From Candidatus Photodesmus katoptron Akat1 (GTDB lineage: Bacteria > Pseudomonadota > Gammaproteobacteria > Enterobacterales > Vibrionaceae), in NCBI RefSeq assembly GCF_000478685.1, contig NZ_AMSD01000001.1:186001-250000 (forward strand): a stretch of DNA of 64,000 bases. The letters run 5' to 3'. A model generated the notes under the pieces. The model searched no databases. It was not told where the DNA came from and saw only the letters and a program-made list of their open reading frames with translations. Made by a program: the position numbers and the translations under genes. Below, one piece after another: positions 54,664 to 64,000 of this stretch. Each line of letters starts with the position of its first letter. The first letter of the stretch is position 1.

Positions 54664-56510
54664 ATGAGGTTTTTTTACGATATTCAGGACTAGTTTTTAA
54701 AACTTTTTGGAAGCTTATAACTTTAACTCGCATTGCTATTATGAACGTGCTTTTTCTTGGTTTATTCATCGGAATCATATATTTAGTCTATACTAATTCA
54801 GGTATTTCTAAATCAAAAACAAAATCTGCCTTAATCCTAGACTTATCTGGTCCTATTATAGAGCAAAGTCGTTACGATAAAGCTGTGAATTCTTTTTCAT
54901 CAGTTATTGGAAATGAACGAGAAAATATATTATTTGAATTGGTTGATTCTATTCGACATGCTAAGGATGATAATCAAATTTCTGGAATTGTATTAGCACT
55001 CGATGCTATGAGAGAGCCTGCGCTAAACAAATTGCGTTATATAGCTAAAGCGTTAAAAGAATTTAAAACATCTGGCAAGCCTATTTATGCTATAGGTAAT
55101 TCCTATAATCAAGGAGCGTATTACCTAGCTAGTTACGCAGATAAAATTCATCTATCACCAGGTGGTTATGTACTAATAAAAGGTTACGGAACCCAATCTA
55201 TATATTTCAAGACATTAATGGAAAAGCTCGACATTAGTACTCATGTATTTCGTGTTGGTACATATAAATCTGCTGTTGAACCAATTATACGTGATGATAT
55301 GTCAGAAGAAGCAAGAAAATCAGCATCTCGTTGGCTAAATCAATTATGGGATGCTTTTATCGATGATATTGCAAAAAATCGTCAGATTGAAACTGCAATG
55401 TTTAAGCCTACCGAAGAAGAATTATTATCTGCATTACAAAGTACTAATGGAGACATAGAGCCTTTACTAATTAAATTTGGTCTAATTGATAAAGTTTCTA
55501 CTAATGAAGAACTTAACAATGAGTTTTCTAAAATATTTGGTGAACGTAATAATAAATACAACTCAATAAGTTATTATGAGTATCTTAAAAATATCCCATC
55601 TAGAATTGGCAAGCAATCAGATCCAGGTATAGCAGTTATCGTTGCAGATGGTGTTATAAGCTCTGATGAACAAGCATCATCTGGCATTATTAAAAGTCAA
55701 GATACAATTTCTCTGATTAAAAAAGCAAGATTTGATGATACAATTAAAGCGGTTGTTTTGCGCCTAAATAGTCCTGGTGGGAGCGCATTTGCCTCAGAAA
55801 TGATTGAAGAAGAAATTGAAGCACTAAGAAAAAATACAGGCAAGCCTTTTATAGTTTCAATGTCTAGTGTAGCAGCTTCTGGGGGTTATTTAATATCTTC
55901 TGGGGCAGATAAAATACTTGCTGACCAAACTACACTTACAGGTTCTATTGGTGTTTATTCTGTTCTTACTACTATTGAGAAATTATTAGCTAAAGCAGGA
56001 ATACATGCTGATGGTGTAGAAACACATCCTTTTGCAAATCTTAGTTCTATGACCAGTATTTCTAAATCACTCTCTGATGTAATCCAAATTCATACTGAGC
56101 ATGTGTATAATCAATTTCTTAACTTAGTTAGCAAACATCGCAACATGACAATACCTGAGGTAGATGCTATCGCTCAAGGAAGGGTATGGACCGGAAAAGA
56201 TGCAATGAAATTTGGTTTAATTGATCAAATTGGTGATTTTGACGATGCTATTAATTTAGCTGCGGAATTAGCTCAAATAGAAAATTACAGAATATCTTGG
56301 CTTAGAAAGGATGTTTCAACTAAAAAAATAGTTCGGGATATACTAAGAAATATTGGAATGCAATTAGGATGGGATATGGAAATTATGCTACCAAAGGCAA
56401 TTTATCCACTTAAAAATACTCAACTTGTGGATAATGCTAAAAACTTGCTAAAAAATATGAATGATCCTAAAGGTCAATATGCTTTTTGCTTAGAGTGTCA
56501 AGTTTTATAG
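54664..56510 (+). CDS. sppA: signal peptide peptidase SppA, 67K type (N-terminal one-base frameshift)
   Basis: SppA is an inner-membrane serine protease that degrades cleaved signal peptides. It has an N-terminal membrane helix, then two ClpP-like repeats with the catalytic lysine in FRVGTYKSAVEP and the catalytic serine in MSSVAASGGYLIS, and ends YAFCLECQ. The true start seems to be ATG 54664, preceded by a strong GGAGGGG, but that frame fails in a run of seven T (54670-54676). One more T gives MRFFLRYSGLVFKTFW, joined to the main frame, and 615 residues (E. coli 618). The open frame can be extended to ATG 54627, but those first residues do not look like SppA. Confidence 0.85.
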
Positions 56511-56525
56511 AATAAAAAGATTTAT

Positions 56526-56607
56526 AAAAATTGAACAGGCCTATTGTATAAAAAAGTAAAAATTCTATATGAAAACTCTACTTTTTTATTGCCCTGTTCA
56601 ATTTTTT
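56526..56607. terminator. large two-tier hairpin, likely bidirectional terminator
   Basis: A perfect 14-bp outer stem (56526-56539 with 56593-56606; AAAAATTGAACAGG/CCTGTTCAATTTTT) encloses a perfect 11-bp inner stem (56548-56558 with 56579-56589; ATAAAAAAGTA/TACTTTTTTAT) and a 20-nt loop. T runs lie at the end on both strands. It begins 15 bp after the sppA stop and lies between convergent sppA and ubiG. Confidence 0.75.
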
Positions 56608-56725
56608 ACTAAAGTTATTTAATTAAAGGAAATCTTTATTTAAAAGAACTTTCTAGTAAAAGCAGGAACTTATTACTTTTCTCATATAAATCCTGTGCTT
56701 ATTCCTATATCTACATGATTTAAAA

Positions 56726-57439
56726 TCATATTTTTTTACTATGAATAATGTAATTAACATCAATATTTTTACTGAGCTTATAATTATTCAATATGGGATA
56801 GTAACAAACACCAATAATACTGAATTCTTTTAAGCCAGCTTTATTTAGCATTTTTATAAGTTCAGATGGACGAATAAACTTATGGTAATTGTGTGTATAT
56901 TTTGGAAGAATCTTAAAAATTCTCTCAGCGCATAAAATTGCTAAAAAATATGATTTAATATTTCTATTTATAGTGGAAAAAAAGACATGACCACCAGTTT
57001 TTACTAATCTTGAACATGAACTAATAACTGATGATGGTTCTGGTACATGCTCTAATACCTCTAGGCATGTGATAATATCATAGCTGTTTTGATTATTTCT
57101 ATCCAAAGCATGTTTCTCTACAGTACTCTGAAAGTAACTAATTTTCAGTCCTGATTTTAATGCATGAGATATTGCAACTTTAAGTGATTCTTCTCCTATT
57201 TCAAGACCAGTAACATGGGCACCTTCCTTAGCCATTCCTTCACTACAAATCCCACCACCACAACCAATATCAAGCACTTTTTTATCAAAAAATCCTTTTG
57301 TTCTTTCTAAAAAATAATCAATTCTTAATGAATTAATTTGATGAAGAGACTTAAAATTTCCTTTTAAATTCCACCAATCAGATGCTATATCTTCAAATTT
57401 TTTAATTTCATTAGGTTCAAAATTCTTCATTTTATCCAT
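56726..57439 (-). CDS. ubiG: ubiquinone biosynthesis O-methyltransferase UbiG
   Basis: UbiG performs both O-methylations in ubiquinone synthesis with SAM, at the membrane surface. The 237-residue product (E. coli 240) has IKKFEDIASDWWNLKGNFK, LHQINSLRIDYF, the SAM motif VLDIGCGGGICSEGMA, ITCLEVLEHVPEP and HKFIRPSEL. It implies an aerobic respiratory chain is kept. It is divergent from gyrA, as in E. coli and vibrios; its usual downstream partner nrdA is now separated from it by sppA and the CtlX relic. Confidence 0.95.
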   Translation of the reverse strand: MDKMKNFEPNEIKKFEDIASDWWNLKGNFKSLHQINSLRIDYFLERTKGFFDKKVLDIGCGGGICSEGMAKEGAHVTGLEIGEESLKVAISHALKSGLKISYFQSTVEKHALDRNNQNSYDIITCLEVLEHVPEPSSVISSCSRLVKTGGHVFFSTINRNIKSYFLAILCAERIFKILPKYTHNYHKFIRPSELIKMLNKAGLKEFSIIGVCYYPILNNYKLSKNIDVNYIIHSKKI

Positions 57440-57515
57440 AGTTATACACTCAAAAAATAGTTAATTTACTTAAAAATAAACCTATAAGTTAATAATAATA
57501 ATAATAAAACATGCA

Positions 57516-57537
57516 TTTTTAATCCATTGATTAAAAA
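57516..57537. promoter_or_regulatory. hairpin-forming repeat upstream of gyrA
   Basis: TTTTTAATC and GATTAAAAA form a perfect 9-bp inverted repeat with a 4-nt spacer, 101 bp before gyrA and 77 bp before ubiG in the divergent promoter region. A (TAA)6 tract lies just to its left at 57490-57507. It could be a cruciform or protein site sensitive to supercoiling; this is speculative. Confidence 0.35.
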
Positions 57538-57637
57538 TCCTATATAAAAGTAATGCCGAATTTACTAATAATATGTTATATTTCGCTTTCTTTTACGTAT
57601 TAAATATACGATCAAACTATAGAGGGATAATGGCTCT

Positions 57638-60193
57638 ATGAGCGATCAAGCTAAAGAAATTATACCTATTAATATTGAAGATGAACTCAAAGCTTCATAT
57701 TTAGATTACGCAATGTCCGTTATTGTGGGTCGTGCCTTGCCGGATGTGCGAGATGGCCTAAAACCAGTGCATAGACGTGTTCTATTTGCTATGAATATAC
57801 TAGGAAATGATTGGAATAAGGGTTATAAAAAATCCGCCCGTGTAGTTGGTGATGTAATTGGCAAATATCATCCACATGGCGATACTGCTGTATATGATAC
57901 AATTGTCCGCATGGCTCAATCTTTTTCATTACGTTATATGCTAATCGATGGTCAGGGAAATTTTGGTTCAATTGATGGAGATTCAGCAGCAGCAATGCGT
58001 TATACTGAAGTTCGAATGTCAAAAATTTCCCATAAGCTATTAGAAGATTTAGATAAAGAAACCGTAGATTATGTACCTAACTATGATAATACCGAACAAA
58101 TTCCAACGGTTCTTCCAACAAAGATTCCTAACTTATTAGTGAATGGTGCTTCTGGGATAGCAGTAGGTATGGCAACCAACATACCTCCACATAACTTAAC
58201 AGAGATAATTAACGCTTGCCTAGCCTATATTAATAACGAAAAAATTACCATTGATGAACTGATGGATTATATTCCAGGTCCAGATTTTCCAACCTCAGCA
58301 ATAATTAGTGGTCGTAAAGGGATACTAGATGCTTATAAAACCGGCCGAGGGAAAATTCATGTACGTTCAAAAACAAAAATTGAAACTGACAAAAAACATA
58401 GCAAAGAAGCTATTATTATCACAGAAATTCCATATCAAGTAAATAAATCTCGCCTAATTGAAAAAATTGCAGAATTAGTAAAAGATAAAAAAATAGAAGG
58501 AATTAGTGTATTACGAGATGAATCAGATAAAGATGGGATGCGTATTGTGATTGAGTGTAAACGTGATGCATTGGGAGAGATTGTTCTTAACAATCTCTAT
58601 GCTCATACTCAATTACAAACAACTTTTGGTATCAATATGGTTGCTCTAAATAATAATGGTCAACCACAGTTGTTTAACTTAAAAGATATGTTAAAGTCCT
58701 TTATTAATCATCGTCGTGAAATTGTAACTCGTCGTACTATTTTTAAACTAAAAAAAACATGTAACCGCACTCATACCTTAGAAGCATTAACTTTAGCATT
58801 AGAAAACATTGATGAAATTATCGAACTGGTTCGCAAAACAAAATTACCGGCAGAAGCAAAAAGTAATTTACTTGGTCGCGGTTGGAAAACAGATAATATT
58901 GTATTAAAAAAATCTCCTATTAATGCTACTCATTTAGATTTTTTAGAAAAACAACATACTTTTCATGGTAACAAATACTTCCTAACAGAAAAACAAGCAC
59001 AAGCAATTTTAGATTTACGTCTTCATAAATTAACAAGTTTAGAACATAAAAAAATCCTAACTGAATACAAAATACTTTTAAATGAAATAACAGAGCTGAC
59101 AAAAATTCTTGAAAATACAGATCGACTAATGGAAGTCATTTCTGAAGAATTAAAACTTATACGTGAAGATTTTGGTGATAATCGCCGTACAAAGATTACA
59201 AGTGCCACTCACGATATTGATATGGAAAGTTTGATTGCTCGTGATGACGTTGTTATCACATTATCTCATGAAGGTTACGTTAAATATCAATTGCTTAGAG
59301 ATTATGAACCTCAACGGCGAGGAGGAAAAGGCAGAAGCGCAACTAGAATGAAAGAGGAAGATTATATTGAACGTTTGCTTGTTACAAATACTCATGACAG
59401 CATTTTATGCTTTTCCACACGTGGGAAAACATATCAACTAAAAGTTTATCAATTACCACTTGCTAGCAGGATAGCACGTGGTAAACCTATCATTAATATT
59501 CTTCCTTTAGAAGAACAAGAACGTATTACTGCAATTTTACCGGTATCTCAATTTAATTCTAATAAGTTTGTATTTATGGCTACTAGAAATGGCATAGTTA
59601 AAAAAACTTCACTACAGAAATTCTCTAATGTACGTTCTAATGGTTTAATTGCTATTAATCTACATGATGATGACTTGCTTATTGGTGTCGATATAACTAA
59701 TGGTAACAGTAATGCTATGCTATTCTCTAAATTTGGTAAAGTAGTACGCTTTAAAGAAGAAAAAGTACGTGAAATGGGACGTGCTGCGGCCGGTATTCGA
59801 GGAATGAAACTAGTTGGAAATGATCAAGTAGTTTCATTAATTGTTCCTGCAAATCAAGGTAATATCTTAACTGTCACACAAAATGGTTATGGGAAACGTA
59901 CTGAATTATTTGAATATCCAATAAAAGGTCGTGCGACACAAGGTGTTGTATCAATAAAAATTTCAGAACGTAATGGTTCTGTAGTAAGTGCTGTTCAAGT
60001 TGAAGAAAGCGATGAAGTAATGATAATAACTAATACAGGTACTTTGGTTCGCACACGTGTATCTGAAATCAGCCAAGTTGGTCGCAATACACAAGGTGTT
60101 ATATTAATTCGCACTACCGAACATGAAAATGTAGTTGGATTGCAATGTATTGATGATGTTGAAGAAATTAAATTACCAAATTCGAGACATTAA
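57638..60193 (+). CDS. gyrA: DNA gyrase subunit A
   Basis: GyrA cuts and rejoins DNA in gyrase. The 851-residue product has the catalytic Tyr122 in RYTEVRM, the quinolone region [10 protein letters not shown] with Thr83 and Asp87, and the C-terminal pinwheel with the GyrA box QRRGGKG. Thr at 83 in place of the Ser of E. coli occurs in some wild-type gammaproteobacteria. The protein stops at [12 protein letters not shown], so the acidic C-terminal tail of E. coli GyrA (875) is absent; that tail tunes supercoiling. It is divergent from ubiG. gyrB is not in the window. Confidence 0.97.
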   Translation: MSDQAKEIIPINIEDELKASYLDYAMSVIVGRALPDVRDGLKPVHRRVLFAMNILGNDWNKGYKKSARVVGDVIGKYHPHGDTAVYDTIVRMAQSFSLRYMLIDGQGNFGSIDGDSAAAMRYTEVRMSKISHKLLEDLDKETVDYVPNYDNTEQIPTVLPTKIPNLLVNGASGIAVGMATNIPPHNLTEIINACLAYINNEKITIDELMDYIPGPDFPTSAIISGRKGILDAYKTGRGKIHVRSKTKIETDKKHSKEAIIITEIPYQVNKSRLIEKIAELVKDKKIEGISVLRDESDKDGMRIVIECKRDALGEIVLNNLYAHTQLQTTFGINMVALNNNGQPQLFNLKDMLKSFINHRREIVTRRTIFKLKKTCNRTHTLEALTLALENIDEIIELVRKTKLPAEAKSNLLGRGWKTDNIVLKKSPINATHLDFLEKQHTFHGNKYFLTEKQAQAILDLRLHKLTSLEHKKILTEYKILLNEITELTKILENTDRLMEVISEELKLIREDFGDNRRTKITSATHDIDMESLIARDDVVITLSHEGYVKYQLLRDYEPQRRGGKGRSATRMKEEDYIERLLVTNTHDSILCFSTRGKTYQLKVYQLPLASRIARGKPIINILPLEEQERITAILPVSQFNSNKFVFMATRNGIVKKTSLQKFSNVRSNGLIAINLHDDDLLIGVDITNGNSNAMLFSKFGKVVRFKEEKVREMGRAAAGIRGMKLVGNDQVVSLIVPANQGNILTVTQNGYGKRTELFEYPIKGRATQGVVSIKISERNGSVVSAVQVEESDEVMIITNTGTLVRTRVSEISQVGRNTQGVILIRTTEHENVVGLQCIDDVEEIKLPNSRH

Positions 60194-60420
60194 TTTTAAA
60201 TACAATGGACCTTGTTATGATGCAATAGAACTTTATGTTCCATGACACTTTTAATTAAAGTTTGACTTTTAAAACTTTCCTAGCTTAGATAGAAATAATA
60301 TATAAAAACTAATTAGTGTCTAATTTGTTGATATATTTGGTATTTTAAAATAATGGACACTTTTATTGCTATAGATTATTTCATAATTAAATTAAACTCT
60401 AATAGATAATAAAATTCTTT

Positions 60421-62310
60421 ATGATGATTAAACAACATCCATACACTGCTGAAAGTATTGAAGTACTTGATGGATTAGAGCCAGTACGTAAACGACCAGG
60501 GATGTACACAGATACAACTCGACCAAACCATTTAGGACAAGAAGTTATCGATAACAGTATTGATGAAGTTTTAGCTGGATATGCTTCTAAAATCCAAGTA
60601 ATTCTTCATGCTAATCAATCCCTTGAAGTGATTGATGATGGGCGTGGTATTCCAATTGACATTCACCCAAAAGAAAATATTTCTGCTGCAGAATTGATTT
60701 TTTGTAAACTACATGTAGGTGGAAAATTCTCCAATAAAAATTATCAATTTTCAGGAGGTTTACATGGGGTAGGAATTTCTGTTGTGAATGCTCTTTCAAA
60801 ACGAGTAGAAATCAGTATATATCGTAATAGTAAAATATATGAAATGACATTTGAGAATGGTAAAAAAACAAAGGAACTTTCTATAACAGGAAATTGTGAT
60901 AAAAATACTCATGGAACAAGAGTGCATTTCTGGCCTGATCCAAATTACTTTGATTGTGCTAATTTTTTAGTTACACATCTAGTAAAAAATCTTCAAGCTA
61001 AATCAGTACTTTGTAAAAAACTTAAAGTTATATTTTTAGATAAAGTCAATGGTCATGAATATAAATGGTTTTATAAAGATGGTCTTCAAGATTATTTAAA
61101 AAAAAGATTGAAAGGTTGTGTAATTTTGCCTAAAGAACCATTTGCTGGAGAATTAATTAAAAAAAAAGAACGAATGAGCTGGGCTATCCTTTGGCAACCA
61201 GAAGGTGGGAATTTAATTACAGAAAGTTATGTTAATTTAATTCCAACTGTACAAGGTGGTACTCATGTTAATGGATTACGTCAAGGATTACTTGATGCTG
61301 TACGTGAATTTTGTCAATTTCGAAATCTTCTTTCCCGTTCATTTAAATTAACTAGTGATGATATTTTTAACTGTTGTTCATATGTTCTTTCAATTCAAAT
61401 TAAAAATCCTCAATTTTCAAGCCAAATGAAAGAACGGTTATCCTCGCCTAAAACATCTACATTTATTTCTAGCATTATTAAAGATGCATTTAGCTTATGG
61501 CTAAATGAGAAAACACAATCAGCTAATTTACTGGTGGATATTTTTATGACTAATGCTAATCGTAGAATGCAAATAAACAAAAAAATTATTCGTAAAAAAA
61601 TAGCTTCTGCTCCATCTCTTCCTGGCAAGTTAACTGATTGTTTAACACAGGACCGAAATTGTACTGAAATTTTTTTTGTAGAAGGTGATTCAGCTGGAGG
61701 TTCTGCTAAACAAGCTCGTGATCGTGAATTTCAAGCAGTTATGCCACTACGTGGAAAAATTCTAAATACATGGGAAATATCTTCAAATCAACTGTTCACT
61801 TCTCAAGAGGTTCTTGATATTTCTATTGCATTAGGGATTTCCCCTGATAGTGATAACTTAAATGGATTACGATACGGGAAAATTTGTATTCTTGCTGATG
61901 CAGATTCAGATGGTCTTCATATTGCTACTTTATTATGCGCTCTATTTATACGACATTTTAGAAGCCTTGTTAAATCTGGTCATATATATGTAGCTATGCC
62001 ACCATTATATAGAATTGATTGTGGAAAAAACATCTACTATGCACTAGATAATGATGAAAGAGATAATATATTGAATCAATTAAAAAATAAAAAACAAAAA
62101 ATTGAAGTAAAACGATTTAAAGGTTTAGGAGAAATGAATCCGCTTCAACTTCGTGAAACAGCTATGGCTCCAAAAACCCGTCGATTAATTCAACTTACTA
62201 TTGATGATTTTGATGCTACTTATGAAATGATGGACCTGCTTCTAGCTAAAAAACGTGCTGCCGATCGACGCAACTGGCTACAAAAGAACGGAAATTTAGT
62301 AAAGGTATAA
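60421..62310 (+). CDS. parE: DNA topoisomerase IV subunit B
   Basis: ParE is the ATPase of topoisomerase IV, which unlinks daughter chromosomes. The 629-residue product (E. coli 630) has the GHKL ATP site with [21 protein letters not shown] and [14 protein letters not shown], the TOPRIM motif [20 protein letters not shown] and [16 protein letters not shown], and ends [15 protein letters not shown]. It is parE, not gyrB, by its length and the [13 protein letters not shown] start. parC follows after 4 bp. Confidence 0.96.
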   Translation: MMIKQHPYTAESIEVLDGLEPVRKRPGMYTDTTRPNHLGQEVIDNSIDEVLAGYASKIQVILHANQSLEVIDDGRGIPIDIHPKENISAAELIFCKLHVGGKFSNKNYQFSGGLHGVGISVVNALSKRVEISIYRNSKIYEMTFENGKKTKELSITGNCDKNTHGTRVHFWPDPNYFDCANFLVTHLVKNLQAKSVLCKKLKVIFLDKVNGHEYKWFYKDGLQDYLKKRLKGCVILPKEPFAGELIKKKERMSWAILWQPEGGNLITESYVNLIPTVQGGTHVNGLRQGLLDAVREFCQFRNLLSRSFKLTSDDIFNCCSYVLSIQIKNPQFSSQMKERLSSPKTSTFISSIIKDAFSLWLNEKTQSANLLVDIFMTNANRRMQINKKIIRKKIASAPSLPGKLTDCLTQDRNCTEIFFVEGDSAGGSAKQARDREFQAVMPLRGKILNTWEISSNQLFTSQEVLDISIALGISPDSDNLNGLRYGKICILADADSDGLHIATLLCALFIRHFRSLVKSGHIYVAMPPLYRIDCGKNIYYALDNDERDNILNQLKNKKQKIEVKRFKGLGEMNPLQLRETAMAPKTRRLIQLTIDDFDATYEMMDLLLAKKRAADRRNWLQKNGNLVKV

Positions 62311-62314
62311 AAAG

Positions 62315-64000
62315 ATGTCGATAACGAATAATTTTAATGGTAATGAAACACTTCCAATTCGTAAATTTACGGAAGATGCCTATTTAAACTATTCAATGTA
62401 TGTAATTATGGATCGTGCTCTACCATATATTGGTGATGGTCTAAAACCTGTTCAACGCCGAATAATTTACGCTATGTCAGAATTAGGTCTTTCAGGAATA
62501 TCAAAATATAAAAAATCGGCTCGCACTGTTGGCGATGTATTGGGGAAATATCACCCTCATGGTGACTCAGCCTGTTATGAGGCAATGGTACTTATGGCTC
62601 AAACTTTTTCTTATCGATACCCACTTATAGATGGTCAAGGTAACTGGGGAGCGAAGGATGATCCAAAATCTTTTGCAGCTATGCGTTATACTGAAGCAAG
62701 ATTATCTAAATTTTCTGAACTTTTGTTAAATGAACTAAACCAAGGAACAGTTGAATGGCAACCAAACTTTGATTCAACTACTAAAGAACCTAAAATGTTA
62801 CCAGCAAGATTACCTCACATATTACTAAATGGGATAACTGGTATCGCTGTTGGTATGGCTACGGATATCCCTTCTCATAATATACATGAAATTGCAGAAG
62901 CAACCATTTGTCTTATTGATAATCCAAGTTCAGAATTATCAGATATTATGAATTATGTTAAAGGTCCTGATTATCCAACAGATGCAGAAATTATTTCACC
63001 AAAAGCAGATCTTGAAAAAATTTATCTAACCGGTCGAGGAACTATAAAAGCACGTGCTATTTGGCATAAAGAAAAAAATAATATAGTAATCACTTCTTTA
63101 CCATATCAAGTATCTGGTTCAAAATTGCTTGAGCAAATTGCAAATCAAATTCGTACTAAAAAATTACTGATAATTAATGAGTTACGTGATGAATCAGATC
63201 ATGAAAACCCTACTAGAATTGTAATTATTCCTAGAACAAATCGAATTGATTCTGAACAATTAATGAATTATTTATTCATTTCTACAGATCTAGAAAAGAG
63301 CTATCGAGTTAACTTAAATATGATTGGACTGGATAATCGTCCTCAAGTGAAAAACTTGATACAAATTTTATCTGAGTGGATCGAATTTCGTCGAATAACA
63401 GTCCGTCGCCGTTTTCAATATCGACTAGATAATATTCTAATTCGGTTACATATCTTAGAAGGTTTATTAACTACCTATTGTAATTTAGATAAAGTAATTA
63501 AAATAATTCGAACTAAAAATAAACCAACAGTAGCACTAATAGAATGCTTAAGTATGACAAATATCCAAGCTAATGCAATATTAGAAACTAAACTTCGCTG
63601 CTTAGCTAAGCTAGAAGAAAAAAAAATCCATGAAGAACAAAAAAGGTTAAAAAAAGAATCTGAAGAACTAAAAGGTTTTTTAAACTCTGAATCTCAATTA
63701 AATCTGTTACTTAAAAAAGAAATTAAGGCTGATGCTAAAAAATATAACAATAAACGTCGTTCTCCTATCATTGAACGTAAAGAAGCAAAAGTTACTATTA
63801 ATAAATATTTACTCCATAATGAACCAATCACTGTGATACTTTCTGAAAAAGGTTGGATTCGTCATGCAAAAGGGCATGACATAAATGCAGAAAGCTTGCA
63901 GTATAAACCAGGTGATAGATATTTTTCCCATGTACGTGGAAAAAGTAAAGAACAAACAATTCTCCTAAGTAATGATGGACGTAGCTACTCTCTTGAATCT
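62315..64000 (+). CDS. parC: DNA topoisomerase IV subunit A (5' part)
   Basis: ParC is the DNA-cutting subunit of topoisomerase IV. The gene starts at ATG 62315, 4 bp after parE, and runs off the window after 562 codons without a stop. It matches Par[38 protein letters not shown] with the quinolone-target Ser85 and Glu89 (E. coli 80 and 84), catalytic Tyr125 in [22 protein letters not shown] and the start of the CTD ([20 protein letters not shown]). The visible part is intact. Confidence 0.96.
   Translation, partial: MSITNNFNGNETLPIRKFTEDAYLNYSMYVIMDRALPYIGDGLKPVQRRIIYAMSELGLSGISKYKKSARTVGDVLGKYHPHGDSACYEAMVLMAQTFSYRYPLIDGQGNWGAKDDPKSFAAMRYTEARLSKFSELLLNELNQGTVEWQPNFDSTTKEPKMLPARLPHILLNGITGIAVGMATDIPSHNIHEIAEATICLIDNPSSELSDIMNYVKGPDYPTDAEIISPKADLEKIYLTGRGTIKARAIWHKEKNNIVITSLPYQVSGSKLLEQIANQIRTKKLLIINELRDESDHENPTRIVIIPRTNRIDSEQLMNYLFISTDLEKSYRVNLNMIGLDNRPQVKNLIQILSEWIEFRRITVRRRFQYRLDNILIRLHILEGLLTTYCNLDKVIKIIRTKNKPTVALIECLSMTNIQANAILETKLRCLAKLEEKKIHEEQKRLKKESEELKGFLNSESQLNLLLKKEIKADAKKYNNKRRSPIIERKEAKVTINKYLLHNEPITVILSEKGWIRHAKGHDINAESLQYKPGDRYFSHVRGKSKEQTILLSNDGRSYSLES

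Overview
This 64 kb window is AT-rich, almost entirely core chromosome of a gammaproteobacterium with a reduced genome. Gene neighbourhoods and protein details (MreC, MreD, TldD, FtsQ, the DUF47-Pit pair, family II pyrophosphatase, arginine deiminase, dcw cluster without ddl) look like Vibrionaceae. Together with strong AT bias, scars where neighbours have been lost, and decaying pseudogenes, this suggests a host-restricted Vibrio relative such as the flashlight-fish light-organ symbionts (Candidatus Photodesmus). That assignment is inference from remembered families and gene order; no search was run.

Layout. 1-14.2 kb (minus strand): the dcw division and cell-wall cluster, rsmH-ftsL-ftsI-murE-murF-mraY-murD-ftsW-murG-murC-ftsQ-ftsA, running toward ftsZ just outside the window; mraZ is absent. 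14.25-14.74 kb: rnpB (RNase P RNA) with its own promoter and terminator. 14.8-24.2 kb (minus): mreB-mreC-mreD, rng, yhdP, tldD; maf is missing between mreD and rng. 24.3-27.1 kb (minus): argS and ppaC. 27.5-32.7 kb (plus): arcA, a decayed damX remnant, trpS, a DUF47 gene and pit. 32.75-38.05 kb: folD (minus), tRNA-Arg(TCT), and the rpsU-dnaG-rpoD operon (minus). 38.3-49.3 kb: tsaD, recA, mutS, rpoS, nlpD, ispF, ispD, ftsB, uppP, folB, tsaB; the recA-to-folB block looks inverted relative to the Vibrio order. 49.4-57.4 kb: nrdB, nrdA, a decayed CtlX/arginine-deiminase-like gene, sppA, ubiG. 57.6-64 kb (plus): gyrA, parE and the 5' part of parC.

Function. The genes supply peptidoglycan synthesis, septation and rod shape (dcw, mre, uppP, nlpD), transcription and replication (rpoD, rpoS, dnaG, recA, nrdAB, gyrA, parEC), translation and tRNA modification (argS, trpS, tsaD, tsaB, rnpB, tRNA-Arg), and isoprenoid, folate and ubiquinone steps. 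arcA is the one clear catabolic gene.

Main unusual signal. No new gene system is visible. What stands out is a pattern: three conserved genes (mreD, mutS, sppA) each lack exactly one base in a homopolymer of A or T, and adding that base restores the expected protein. This could be transcriptional slippage, early pseudogenisation or sequencing error. Two previously unlabelled gene relics (damX SPOR domain; a CtlX-like guanidine-modifying enzyme), a large two-tier hairpin after sppA, and a dyad upstream of arcA are the other points worth checking.
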